A stretch of 64,000 nt of DNA from Incurvaria masculella (Eukaryota > Arthropoda > Insecta > Lepidoptera > Incurvariidae), in contig OX335655.1 in NCBI GenBank assembly GCA_946894095.1, positions 2,852,001 to 2,916,000 of the forward strand, given 5' to 3'. Below, one piece after another: positions 12,678 through 24,500 of this stretch (position 1 is its first letter; each line of letters begins with the position of its first letter). The translations under genes were made by a program, and so were the position numbers. The notes beneath the pieces are model-generated. The model made no database searches, was not told the DNA's origin, and saw nothing but the letters and a program-made list of their open reading frames with translations.

Positions 12678-13025
12678 TAAGTTCAATCATGTAGTAAAAT
12701 GAGAAGTTTTATTATTGGCTAATACTATTTTTAAGATGAGAAGGTATTTGCAAGTGTAATAAGCTGTTAAGTTTCCTATATAAATAAATAAGTATTGGCC
12801 GTCAAAGGCTAACATGGCTGTAGGAACACGCCTCTAGGCCTCTTGACCGACGAGATCTGTGTAGCCAGTCTAGGCAACCTACATTGAGTATTCGTGTTCG
12901 CATACATTTTCAGCGTTACCCATGCAGATATACCCAGTCTGCGAAGTTTTATTTCTAATATCGAAACACATATGTTTTCATTTGGTTATGCTTATTTCGA
13001 AAAGCGCGTCACCTTTTGTGAAACG

Positions 13026-13072
13026 ATTTTTTTTATGTAACTCGACATGGATGGCTAATACCACACCCAATA
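13026..13072 (-). mobile_element. Short SINE tail
   Basis: TTTTTTTTATGTAACTCGAC then ATGGATGGCTAATACCAC matches the inverse of the SINE 3' end. Confidence 0.6.
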
Positions 13073-14204
13073 TAGATTTAGTATGTCGTTGCTGTTTCGC
13101 TATTGATTAACAAAGCGTGAGTGTGAGAGGTCAAGTTTAAATTCGTAAGAGGAAAAACAGTCGGCGAGACATGCAGAGATGTGACAATTATGCGACCCCT
13201 GCTAATAGGATGCGTGCATGCCTTTTATTTTGGTTTAATTTACATACTTTTTCGGCTTATAATCTATAACCGACAACGACATTGACATCTAACCAGGAAG
13301 CAGTTAGAGATTAAAGATTATGCGAGTCCGACTTGAATAGTCTTAAAATTTTGATAAATGTTGGGGTAACCAGGTAGGGCTACGGTGAAGAAAACGCTAA
13401 TTTATCACGACAGCTAGCGTCTAGGCGGCCTTCCCTGAAAGATCTGTCAAAGCTGTCAGGGACCATACAAAAAAATATAGATTTAAAAAAATATTTTATA
13501 TTATTATTATTAATAAATAAGTAACTGTACACCATTATGCTTATCACATGCAGTCGTGGAAAAGAAAATATCAGATTAACATAACCTATAAATATGTCAT
13601 TTCAAACCTTTTGCTGGTCAGTTACATTAACCATCACACGTTTTGAAATGACAACAATAGCTATTATTTTCTTTCAAACCTTATTCTCACTGAATCATGG
13701 AACAACATCTTCAAAAACATTACGGGAATGACAGTTTTGCCGTTTCTAAGGCATGGTCGCTCATGCGGCACCTAAAATAAGCTTTGTGTTTTCTCCCCCA
13801 TTTAATTAAATCACTGTGGTGACATCGAGTCACTCACGTGCAACTCTTTCAAAATTCAAGCCAACAATATGCACGAGTCTTGGTCGTGAAACCACTATCG
13901 TAAAGCAGCTCTAAATATGTTTCGAAGTGATTCCGAGACCTAGATGTTGAGTTAGAACCATTGTTGGAAGCTATTATGTCTGTCCTTGTTGCGTAAACAA
14001 GTCTTCACAAGGTTACGCCAACTTTCAAATATTCCGTCAACTCTTGAATCTACTAACCAATAGTTGAATCCTTCGATTAGTACCTATCGTTAAGAACATG
14101 TTATAAAATAACTGTATTTGCATGGTTCGTAAAGTTTGAGATGGAAACAATTTGTTTTTTTTAAAGCGCAGCATATGGCGTAAGCCAGCCCTTAGCCTCA
14201 GAGG

Positions 14205-15149
14205 CGTCTATAAATAATAATAACGTTTATTTCACGATAAAGTGTACAAAAGGTAGAGCTTAAGGTGGCCCAACCCGGCGGCCTCAACTCATTTGCGGGC
14301 ACGGTACAAAACCATGCTGTTGCGCTCTGGGACCTTCTCTGTTTCTAAGAATAAGACAGGCTCCGTTATGAGGAAGATGCAACCTGTCCACAAAAAAGAC
14401 AATGTGCATAGTGTATGATTTGGTAAGATTTACTGAAATTTTAATTTCAAAACGACTTATAGCTCGAAGTAAACCACGACCGCTGTAGAAAAAAATCTAA
14501 CAAAAACTAGATTATAAATCTTCATTAAATAAGCTATGTCTGATGACTAATCTTTTTAAGATGTTCTTACTTTATCTTTGCGTAATCCACCTCCAAAGTT
14601 ATTGTATAAAACGCGCGAAAAATCCGAACTTTCGGACCTTATAACTTGGAAACCAAACACAATTATACAATGCCAATGGTCATCAGACATCTAGTTCAAT
14701 CAAATTAAGTTTTTTTTGCAAATTTTTGGATCTCTGACAAGAAATATAGGCGTGATTTTCTTTCCCCTTTTGTATGGGGAGATGAGCGGGTTGGGCCACC
14801 TTAATGCCTAAAGTCATTTTCTGCCAGCCTACCTTACAATATTGAGAACAGAAAAGGGTAGGCACAAATAACAAGAGAAAAAAAACAGAACATCTATACA
14901 ACACATTAAATTTTAAGTACTTAATTATAACAAATATAAATAATAATATATATATAAACTGTTTATATCTATAATAACTACTTATATAATACAATATATT
15001 AAACTTATAAAATTATTACAAATATATACGCATAATAGAATCATATTTTACATATTAATACATACATACACTAAATAATATAGCATAGATAAATACTTTC
15101 ACAGTTAGTAATAATGAAACTCACCAAACAGTGGGTAAAAGGTGAGATT
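14205..15149 (-). mobile_element. LINE 3' UTR interrupted by a TTAA MITE
   Basis: It carries (AAT)n at 14215, a TTTATTTCACGATAAAGTGT end, then the MITE at 14270-14814, then AT-rich UTR up to the LINE coding relic. This gives an order of events: LINE first, MITE later. Confidence 0.6.
14270..14814 (+). mobile_element. TTAA-flanked MITE, family 1 copy B
   Basis: It has the same ends and TTAA flanks as the copy at 7446 and is closely similar along the whole 545 bp. It lies inside a LINE 3' UTR. Confidence 0.88.
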
Positions 15150-15762
15150 TTACGATTTTAGCAGATACTCTTTCAGGTGCGAACGAAAAATCTGGATTGT
15201 AGGACACTGTCGTAACTCCAGAGGCAATTGGTTCCATGAACGTGCTGCTTGGACGGTAAAAGAATCGCTATAGAAAGTAGAAGAATGTGAAGGAATGGAA
15301 AGAAGAAGATTGTCTACTGATCTTAATGGAAGGCCATGTGAGGAAAGGAAAGTAAAACGATCAAAAATATATTTAGGTGCGGAAGGATGATTTAGGGTGC
15401 AGTAAAGAAGACACAGGACATGGGATTTCCTACGACGACGAATGTCGAGCCATTTGAGGCGAGACCGGTATTCAGTAATGTGATCGTACTTGCGCAATCC
15501 AAATATGTATCGAATGCACAGATTAAGAAGCCGGTCTAACTTATTCAAAAGGTCTTCATTGAGGTCAAGATAGCAGATATCAGCATAGTCTAAAATAGGA
15601 ATTAAAAGAGATTGGGCTAACATAGTTTTAGTGCTGAACGGAAGGAAATTTTGCAGGCGTTTGAGAGAGTGCATGCTTGCAAACATTTTCCGGCTAACCT
15701 CACCAACCTGCTTATTCCAGGATAAAGTGTCATCAATGTAGAGACCCAGGTTTTTTACAAAT
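15150..15762 (-). pseudogene. 5'-truncated LINE reverse transcriptase C-terminus
   Basis: On the - strand this reads SWNKQVGEVSRKMFASMHSL, then LDYADICYLDL, GLRKYDH and SSHGLPLRS. It is clearly homologous to the C-terminal 180 residues of the intact LINE ORF at 60854-63799. The palm and endonuclease are absent. Its 3' UTR runs left to about 14205 and is split by a TTAA MITE at 14270-14814. Confidence 0.85.
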
Positions 15763-15977
15763 TTAATTTAATTTTTACTAACGACGCCCATGGGCTTTCG
15801 AACTTTTTTGGGGGCTGCGAAAACCATGCCAGCCGGCCAGTTGCTTTCTGCACACCGTACTTTAAGGATCCCAGGAGGAAAAACTTCAGAAGGCCGCAGT
15901 ATACCGACCCCAGGAATAAGAAAAATCTAAAGGATCAGTTGGTTTTAATGGGGGGTGGGGCGTTTTACGACTAAACA

Positions 15978-18037
15978 ATGTGTTTTTGCAAATGTTTATT
16001 GCAATTTTTTATTGCAATTTTTATTGAACCTACCACTGAAGACGAAATAATAAAAATAATAAATTCTTTGAAGAAAACGAAAGCAGTAGGTTATGATGAT
16101 ATATCAACAGAAATATTAAACGAAACAAAACGATACATATCCAAACCGCTCATGCATATAATCAATTGTTGTCTAGAAGCAGGTTTCTACCCAGAATGTT
16201 TAAAAATAGCGAAAATTATTCCTATACTTAAAAAAGGAGACAAGAAAGACCCGTCAAACTATAGACCAATATCCATACTATCACCAATTTCTAAAATATT
16301 TGAAAAGGTAGTGACAGCAAGATTGGTTTCATATTTTGAAAAGAATAACTTTTTTAATAATAATCAATTTGGATATCGAAAATCTAAATCTACAATAAAT
16401 GCAATAATCCAACTGACATCATAAATATTGAATTCTCTAAATAATAAACGTCATTGTGCAGGATTGTATTAAGGATTAAATATTACTGGACAAACTGGAA
16501 TTTTATGGCATTCGAGGTCCCCAATAAAATTTTTTCAAATCATATTTAAAACAGCGAATACAATATGTCGAATTGCAAACAATTAATGAAAGAAACATTT
16601 TAGTCAAGATATCATCGGATGAAAAGAAAATGCTATGTGGTGTTCCACAAGGATCTGTTCTGGGCCCACTTTTATTTTTTATTTTTGTAAACGATCTTCC
16701 AGATAATATAACAACAAGATATGTGTCTTTATTCGCTGATGACACTAGCTTGATAATTGAAACAGAATCGAAAGAAAACCTGGCAAAAGAAATAAACAAA
16801 AGCTTAAATGAACTAGAGGAATGGTTTAAATGTAACAAGTTAACACTTAACAAATCAAAAACATGTTATTCAATATATACGAAAAATTCCAACTACCAAA
16901 AAAATATTATTATAAAAGATATTAAAGATATTAAAATAGTCAATAACACAAAATTTTTAAGGAATTTATATAGATGATAAATTGAACTGGCAGACACATA
17001 TCGAGCAAATTATAAACAAAATTGCGAGCGCCTGTTATGCTTTAAAAACCTTAAAACCCACAACATGCGTTGATACACTTAAGCAGGTCTATTATGCATA
17101 CGTAGAGTCTAAGCTCAGATATGGCTTGGAAGTGTGGGGAAATAGCGTAAATATAGAAAAGATATTAATAATCCAAAAGAAATCAATACGGATTATAGAG
17201 GGAGCTAAATTTCGAGACACGTGTCGACCTCTTTTTGTAAAGCACAAGATATTAACTGTGATCGCTCTTTATATCTTAGTATCAGCTGTCAATACATTTA
17301 AAAACAAAGAAATATTAGAGACGGTGGGGAAAACTCAGAAATATAGTTTAAGAGATAATAAAAATATAAAATTGACTTTACCAAAATGTCTAATGTTTAA
17401 AAATAGTTAGGAATACATGAGCATAAAAATTTATAATCAACTGAATAAAACAATCACAGAAACCAGTAACATCCATTTATTTCAAAAGAAATTGAAAGAA
17501 TACCTTGTAAATAAGCCATATTATAAATTAGACGAATTTTTCGAAAATAAGGATTTTAGCTTTGACAAATAGGCATATTAAGTTTTAACATTACATGTTT
17601 TTATTTTTCTATTGTTGACTGCAATTTTTTTTTTTTTTTAATGTAATGATTTTATTTTAAATTATAATATGTTACCACTGTTTTATTTAATGTAATGAAT
17701 TATTGTAATTTTATGAATATTTTATGCAGCGGAATTTTAATCATGTAAAAAATATGTAAGGGTACAAATTTTATTCTTATTTTATAAATCTTTGTTTTTA
17801 TGTTGAATTTTTTTTTTTTTTATTTCGAATGTTATTTATTTTGTAATTTTATGTCTAACTTTGTTTTATCTTTGATTTGTATTTTTCAAACCTTTGTTAA
17901 TTTCATGTGTTTAAAATTTTCTGTTTGAAAATTTTATTTCTATGTTGAAATACTTAAATTATTTATTTATCTTAAATACTATTTACTATGCTGTATGGCC
18001 AAAAAAGTAAATAAAGGATTTGATTTGATTTGATTTG
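15978..18037 (+). mobile_element. Degenerate Jockey/CR1-like LINE, 5'-truncated, with (GATTT)n tail
   Basis: Three consecutive frames encode reverse transcriptase: TEDEIIKIINSLKKTKAVGY to YRPISILSPISKIFEKVV (15978-16424); CGVPQGSVLGPLLFFIFVND with FADDTSLII (16573-16977); and a C-terminal part starting NWQTHIEQIINKIASACYAL (16982-17410). The catalytic FADD is present, but the segment with the first palm aspartate is missing between 16424 and 16573, so it is dead. The AT-rich UTR ends with GGATTTGATTTGATTTGA near 18012-18037. It is a different lineage from the LINE at 60.8 kb. Confidence 0.85.
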
Positions 18038-18816
18038 ACAATACACGTAACGGCACACAGAACTGGGTTAGAAGGTGAAGCATAGGTAGATTAGGTTAAG
18101 ACAGGATGATAATTGAAATTCAATTTTGAAAAAAATACTCTAACAAAAGAAAAACATGTAATTATGTAATGTCTGTTTCTGTTTATTTTCTTTAATAGTT
18201 TGCAATGGGGTTTTCGTCAATGATGTACATTTTGGCAATCCCCCCTACTACGTCATATGACTATCATCCGCTGACCAGGCCCCCCCTAATTTCAAAAGAC
18301 GTAATATATGGATGGCCCCAAAACAAAACTAATCCACTTCCGGCACTCGAAGTGGTTTTTTGCGAAATTACAAAATGCAATGTACGCGCCGGACACCGCT
18401 AAGTGAACGCATTCATTCGGTATTACGGAACCGCAGTAGATCACTGACTGCGATTCTATAACGATTGGGCCCATTGGGTAGAATCATTTAGCAAGCTTCT
18501 TTTTGCTGCCTTCGTCCGCTTGAGTAATTAGAGTGAAATAATGTGGCTTTCTTCGATTGAAAGTAACGTTACGATACCGCTTTTTCACGTAGAGAGACGG
18601 GTTGAGACATATCGATCGATAAAGTGATTCAAGAATGAAAGAGAGAATTTACAGAATTTCGCATGACTAGATAGGTCATCCATATCTATCTAATAGATAT
18701 CTATCTAATGAGGCGGAAGAGTTTTTAAATGTTTTAACATGCTAATCTCTGGAACTACTAGTCGGATTTAAAAATGTTGAATTGCTTGATAGCCCAAGCA
18801 TTTATAAGGGTCGCCT

Positions 18817-18992
18817 TCATAAAGTCCAAAAAGCATAAGGTCCAAAACCCAGAACATCCAAAAGTATGTATTTTTGCATATATTTATAAATGCAAATATT
18901 ATAATCTAACCTAACCTAATTGAAAACGTTCCGAATTCATTAGTGTTTTGGACGGTGTGGGTTTTGGACTTTGTGCTTTTTGGACTTTATGA
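18817..18992. mobile_element. Small TIR element, family 4 copy A
   Basis: It begins TCATAAAGTCCAAAAAGCA and ends TGCTTTTTGGACTTTATGA, a perfect 19-bp inverted repeat. It has no coding capacity. Confidence 0.8.
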
Positions 18993-19995
18993 TGCGTCCC
19001 CACAAGGAACGCTACGCGAAAATAAAGCAACAGCGCGGGCGGGCGATGCGAGGCGGTGACTCGGGGGACCGGGCGCATTTTATCATCATCATCATCTGAG
19101 CAGGGAACCTCAGCTAGTCTTAATAAAATCGCACGAATGCTGGAAGGTATATGAAACTAATAAAGGACGTGAAGCGTGAAATCCCTCCGTCGTGGGCCAC
19201 GACACGGCACGGCGGCACGGCGGCACGGAGGCACGGAGGCATGGAGGCACCGCTGTGCCGGCACGAGCCGAGCTGTGCCGTTCACTGCAGTTTTAGGATT
19301 AGGCAATTTTAGCGATTTATTTAGCTAGCGGTCATGCGAGGTAGGATGCGAGCTTCTTTTGAATAAACGGATATTGATGGCAAAACATACTGTCATTATA
19401 TTAGCCCATCAGACTAGGAGGTCGCGACAAAAATGGTAACGATAACGTAAATAAACTATAAATAACATAAATATATGACAAAATAAACAAATAAAAATAT
19501 TATAGGCATTTTTGCATTTGGGCTTTTATCGGCACTTTGTAGAGAAATCATTTTTTACATTCAATGTATTCAAAGCCTGTAACACAATATATACAATGTG
19601 AAATTTAGGGCTACTTCTATAATCTAAAACTGAAAAGTTTTCTTTAATGATATGACTGCAGATGCTATTAAGATTTTTTAAGGGAAAATAATCCTTTTCT
19701 ATGATATTTGAAGTACAGAATTATGTATTTGATACAGAATTTATTTTAATATGTCAAATTTAGAAATGAAATGAAATAGGCTTGATTTTTGCTTAAATAC
19801 TCTTAATCGGCACTTACTAAGCAGCTCAATGAACTCTTACAATTAAAATGTAGTGCTATAACAATATGTTAACCAAAAATGATAATATGCATATCAAAGA
19901 AAGCTCAGCTTTTCCTTATGTAACCTCGAATTGAAGGAGCTGTACAAAACTTAAATAGATAGCCAAACTGTGCAGTTACCTGTGCTAATATGCTC
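18993..19995. other. No gene seen
   Basis: It contains the GC-rich minisatellite at 19198-19282 and an ATCATCATCATC run near 19083. The rest is AT-rich. Confidence 0.45.
19198..19282. repeat. GC-rich minisatellite GGCACGGC/GGCACGGA
   Basis: Runs of GGCACGGCGGCACGG and GGAGGCACGGAGGCA, then related CTGTGCCGGCACG inverted pieces, could form a strong hairpin. Confidence 0.75.
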
Positions 19996-20365
19996 TTAAG
20001 GATGTTCCGACCCATACAATGTTTTTTTTTTCACAGAACGCAAAAAGTATTGCACTTTAAGGCACGAATTCGTCAAAAATATGAAATAAAGCCATAGTAG
20101 TTGCAGCGAAAACATATTCACCATTTCAGGTTTAATGGTTTCGAGGTAAATGCCGATTAGAAGTTTTACACCGTTAGATGGCGCTGTTAAATAAAAATCG
20201 TATTTAAATAAATTGTAACAAAACCAATAATCCTGAAATTGTGAAATTGTTTTCGCTGCAAGTAATATGACTATATTAAACTTTTATTATTAATTCGTGG
20301 CTTAAAGTGCAATACTTTTTGCGTTATGTGTGCAAACAATTTTATATGGGTCGGAACAGCCTTAA
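19996..20365. mobile_element. TTAA foldback MITE, family 3
   Basis: It is flanked by TTAA. The ends are GGATGTTCCGACCCATA and TATGGGTCGGAACAGCC. Inner inverted pairs include GCAAAAAGTATTGCAC with GTGCAATACTTTTTGC. Confidence 0.8.
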
Positions 20366-20647
20366 AGGCACGTACACGTACATTAATAATTATTGTTATT
20401 GCTACTTTTAATCTAGGCTTAACTCAAGTTCGACTTAGCCAAACTCTGGCTAACGGCCTCATTTAACGGAGCAGGTAGTTCAGTAATTCTGTGTGTAAGT
20501 GGTTTCTCATAAATTTGGCAAGTTTTTATGTCTTCATTGGGCTTAATGCATACTGAAAGACCTGGATATATATGATGTAACGAGTTTGATAGAATGATAC
20601 TATCACAGATTTCTTGAACATTCAAGGTAAACGGGTTTGCTGTTCGA

Positions 20648-20745
20648 GTTTTTTTTTATGCGACCTGACATGGATGGCTAACATCATACATACAATTACC
20701 ATTATGATATTAGCCCATTGCACCATATTCCCGAAGAAATTAGGT
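20648..20745 (-). mobile_element. SINE tail fragment
   Basis: A T-run, then GCGACCTGACATGGATGGCT and ATGATATTAGCCCATTGCAC, the inverse of the common SINE tail. Confidence 0.7.
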
Positions 20746-21417
20746 TACAACATGCACGGAATTGAACGAAATGTGAATTATGTAATGGTAATGCGTTAAG
20801 CAAAATCTTTTGTAATTTATAAACGACATTTTAAATGTTAAGTACAATTAACGCACGTATTCTATATTGTTTTATTGTACTCGTTTCCTATCATGGACGT
20901 TGCTCCGCGGAACTTGCATCCTTTATTCCTCCCCATCAAAGCTATATCCGGAGCACTCGTCGCAGAGAATCAGAGTACCCACTTGTGGTTGACATTAGCC
21001 TTTTGAGAATGAACCGTTTCTCAAACTAATTTATCTGCTGCACTGGCTGGATATGAAATGATGGGATGGATATGCCGGCGGGTGCCTTTCCTCAAAACTA
21101 TGACCTAGGAGTCTTTAAACTGAAAATAAACAAGCTTGATAGTACATTCAGAGATAGTCCGCAAATCCGTTGGTATGGTGCCTGGCTGAGGGTGGTTTTG
21201 CGAGTTCAGTTGGATTTGGCCTTTTTGAGTACCTTCGGTCTCTCAGCACAGTCCCCACACCGGTTTTCATAAAAAAAATATGTCTACACAAGTATAACTT
21301 CAAAAATAAGGAACGCGTGTCTACATTATGAACTAGTAAATTTACAGGATACAACTCTAAAAGCGTTTGCAATCGGCAAAAGTACCCAGCGCTAACGTGA
21401 GTTCTCTTTGTCCTTAG

Positions 21418-21541
21418 AGCTGCGTGAGGCTTTCGAGGCGGAAGCCCAGGAGGTCAAGAAACCCCGCCTGCTGCTGACTGCGGCAGTTCCCGTAGGACCG
21501 GACAACATCAAGGCCGGATACGATGTGCCTGCAGTCGCTGG
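21418..21541 (+). CDS. Cht7: Chitinase exon 1 of window (GH18 domain 1)
   Basis: The acceptor is TTGTCCTTAG before 21418 and the donor is GTAAGC at 21542. The exon enters at phase 2 (AG, then CTG CGT GAG) and leaves with two bases of a Gly codon. It encodes [10 protein letters not shown] and then [10 protein letters not shown], the conserved GH18 strand, ending YDVPAVAG. The parallel exon in domain 2 is 33708-33879, which encodes RLLLTAAVP and [10 protein letters not shown]. The exon that should precede it, carrying the catalytic DWEYP of domain 1, was not found upstream. Confidence 0.85.
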
Positions 21542-24500
21542 GTAAGCTCCTCGTTGATTGTATCTCCCTCCCTCATAGCGCTCATTCTTCCTAAGGTATT
21601 TTCCCCCATTTTCGATCCAAACTCTCTGTTAATTTGGACCTTCCTTCGTTTATTGCAATGAGGAAGATTTTGGCTCCAAAAGCTCGGTTGTTATAGACAA
21701 AACAACTGAAACCAGACGTAGATAATTAATTATATGCAATAATCAATGTCATATTCAACATTCCGGATTTGTTTCTACCCCAAACCAACAAACATAAAGC
21801 ACAGACATATACAGATTGCAGACTTAAAATACACACATAATTCACACACAATCACACATCTTCACACCCTTCATTCATACACAAACAGTACACCCTCTCA
21901 CACCTCACCAAACTCACACGGCAGCGGCTGAAAACCAGCGCCAGGCAGGACAATTTACGTACCTCCCTGGCATGCTGAGCCATGGCCATTTTTGCACACT
22001 ATTGTTATTATACTCACAATTTCAACTTAAACTGTTTAGTAGTAATTTCAAATTTTATATAACACTGTAAAAATGTGCAAAATAAACTGTATTTTTCTTT
22101 TTCTTTCTTTCTTTCAAAAAACACACAATTGTAGAGAATATTGTTTGTCCTCAATGCTCTCAGTTGCTTTAGTTTTATTTATTTGTCTTGAAAACGTTTT
22201 TTTTTTATTTTCATGGCCATAAGTCACTTCTATGAATTGCAGATTTGACTGCTGAATAATGTAACAAATTATTATCTTAATTTCCAGTGAATTCAATATT
22301 TTACTCCCGTTTTTGTAAAATAATTTAGAATGCAATGGTCTTGCCTTGTGACGCTTTAGAGTTTTATTTTCCCTTCATAAGTTTATTTCATTATAATTCC
22401 AGTATTTAGAATATACTTATCTACCTCAACAGCTACTTGGACTTCATAAACTTGATGGCGTACGACTTCCACGGCAAGTGGGAGCGTGAGACCGGACACA
22501 ACGCGCCCCTCTACTCGCCCTCTTCTGACTCGGAGTGGCGCAAGCAGCTCTCCGTCGACCATGCGGCTAACTTGTGGGTCAAACTGGGAGCCCCGAAGGA
22601 CAAGCTGATTATTGGTAAGTGTTTGATATTTTAAACAAACGTGGGCCTAACTGCTAGCCCTGAAAAACACCATTTCTATATACTGCTGGATCTCTGCAGG
22701 CTAGGAACTCAAAAACTTGCATAGTTCGGGTGGATAAATGGGCACCACTGGAGAGACTTCATGTCATTCCAATCAGGACGATGCTAGCAGAAATATGTGT
22801 ATTAAATTAGGTTATATATGGTTAGTTGAGCTGTTTGAGAGGCAAATACGAAATCATTTCTCGCCAATTGGGCGATCGGTTTCCGCTTCAAAATAGTGCT
22901 GGTCGTTGATATGATCGCTAGTAACGTATGTCATCTCTAGGTATGCCAACGTACGGAAGGACCTTTACCCTTACAAACACGGAGCGGTTCAAGGTGAATT
23001 CCCCGGCAACTGGCGGCGGCAAGGCTGGAGAGTACACCAAGGAGTCTGGCTTTTTGGCTTACTATGAGGTTAGTAACCAGACACAAATAGTCGGAACTGA
23101 AATCGAAACTAACGAAAAGTTGTGCTTTCTAACGTCACTTTGACAGATTTTGTATGGGAGAACTGTAATTTTTGGCAGACATTATTTTAAGCATATCTTA
23201 TCTGCTTACTATATAGTTACAAACAAACTATTAATGCCACGAGGGGGACGACTTCATAAAGTCCAAAAAGCACAAGATCAAACATCGAGAACATTCAAAG
23301 TATATATTTTTCGTGTATTATAAAAAGCTCAAAATCTAACCTTTAACCTATTCCAATTAAAAATATTCGTATTAATAATATTGGGTGTGAAATCTTGTGC
23401 TTTTCGGACATTATGATGCATCTTTACATGAGGTATTCTTAAACCATTTCAAGGGCCCAGATAATTCCTGCAATTTCACCATGCATATAAGTAAAACTGA
23501 TTAAGAAATCACATGAAAATATGGCCGCAGATTTGTGACATGCTACGCAACGGCGCCGCCTACGTGTGGGACGACGAGATGAAAGTCCCGTACGCGATCT
23601 TCGGCGACCAGTGGGTCGGCTTCGACGACGAGCGGTCCATCCGGCACAAGATGCGCTGGATCAAGGATAACGGCTTCGGTGGCGCCATGGTGTGGACCGT
23701 CGACATGGACGACTTCAAGGGCGACGTCTGCGGGGGCGACGTCAAGTACCCGCTCATTGGCGCGATGAGGTTCGTATACGCGTTCACATACATTGCTGCG
23801 GCTAGTATCTCAGGGACGACGAGATGAAAGTCCCGTACGCGCTCTTCGGCGATCAGTGGGTCGGCTTCGACGACGAGCGGTCCATCCGGCACAAGATGCG
23901 CTGGATCAAGGACAGCGGCTTCGGTGGCGCCATGGTGTGGACCATCGACATGGACGACTTCAAGGGCGACGTCTGCGGGGGGGACGTCAAGTACCCGCTC
24001 ATTGGGGCGATGAGGTTCGTATACCCGTTAATATACATTTCAGCGGCTAGTAGCTCAGGGACGCCGAGATGAAAGTCCCGTACACGATCGTCGGCAACAA
24101 ATAGATAGGCTTCGATAACGAGCGGTCCATCCGGCACAAGATACACTGTATCAAGGACATCGGCTTCAGTGGCGCCATGGTATGGACCATCGACATGGTT
24201 GACTTCAGGGGCGACGTCTGCGGGGGCGGGGTCAAGTACCCGCTCATTGGGGCGATAAGGTTCGTAAACGCGTTCATAGAAATTAGAGAGGTTCGTTGCT
24301 CAGAGATGACGAGAAGTCCATTCGGCACAAGATTCACTGCATCAAGGATGACGGCTTGGTGGCGCATGGTGTGGACCGTCGACATGGACAACTTCAAGGG
24401 CGTCTTCTGCGGGGGAGACGTCAAGTACATGCTTATTGGGTGATTAATTTGACATTCCAGTGGTTCGTAGCTGAGGGACGCGGGTTCTTGTTTCCATGGC

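Larger units (their letters stand above)
10869..14204. other. Long stretch without recognisable gene
   Basis: It holds the minisatellite at 12602-12677, a short SINE tail at 13026 and otherwise unassigned AT-rich sequence. The many short open frames lack domain or codon-usage support. It is probably intronic or upstream of the chitinase gene. Confidence 0.45.

Noticed and set aside
20835..21029. 64-codon frame starting with a signal-peptide-like segment (ILYCFIVLVSYHGRCSAEL)
   Set aside because: It has no splice signals, no family match that I recognise, no repeat of codon bias, and similar short hydrophobic frames are expected by chance in AT-rich DNA.
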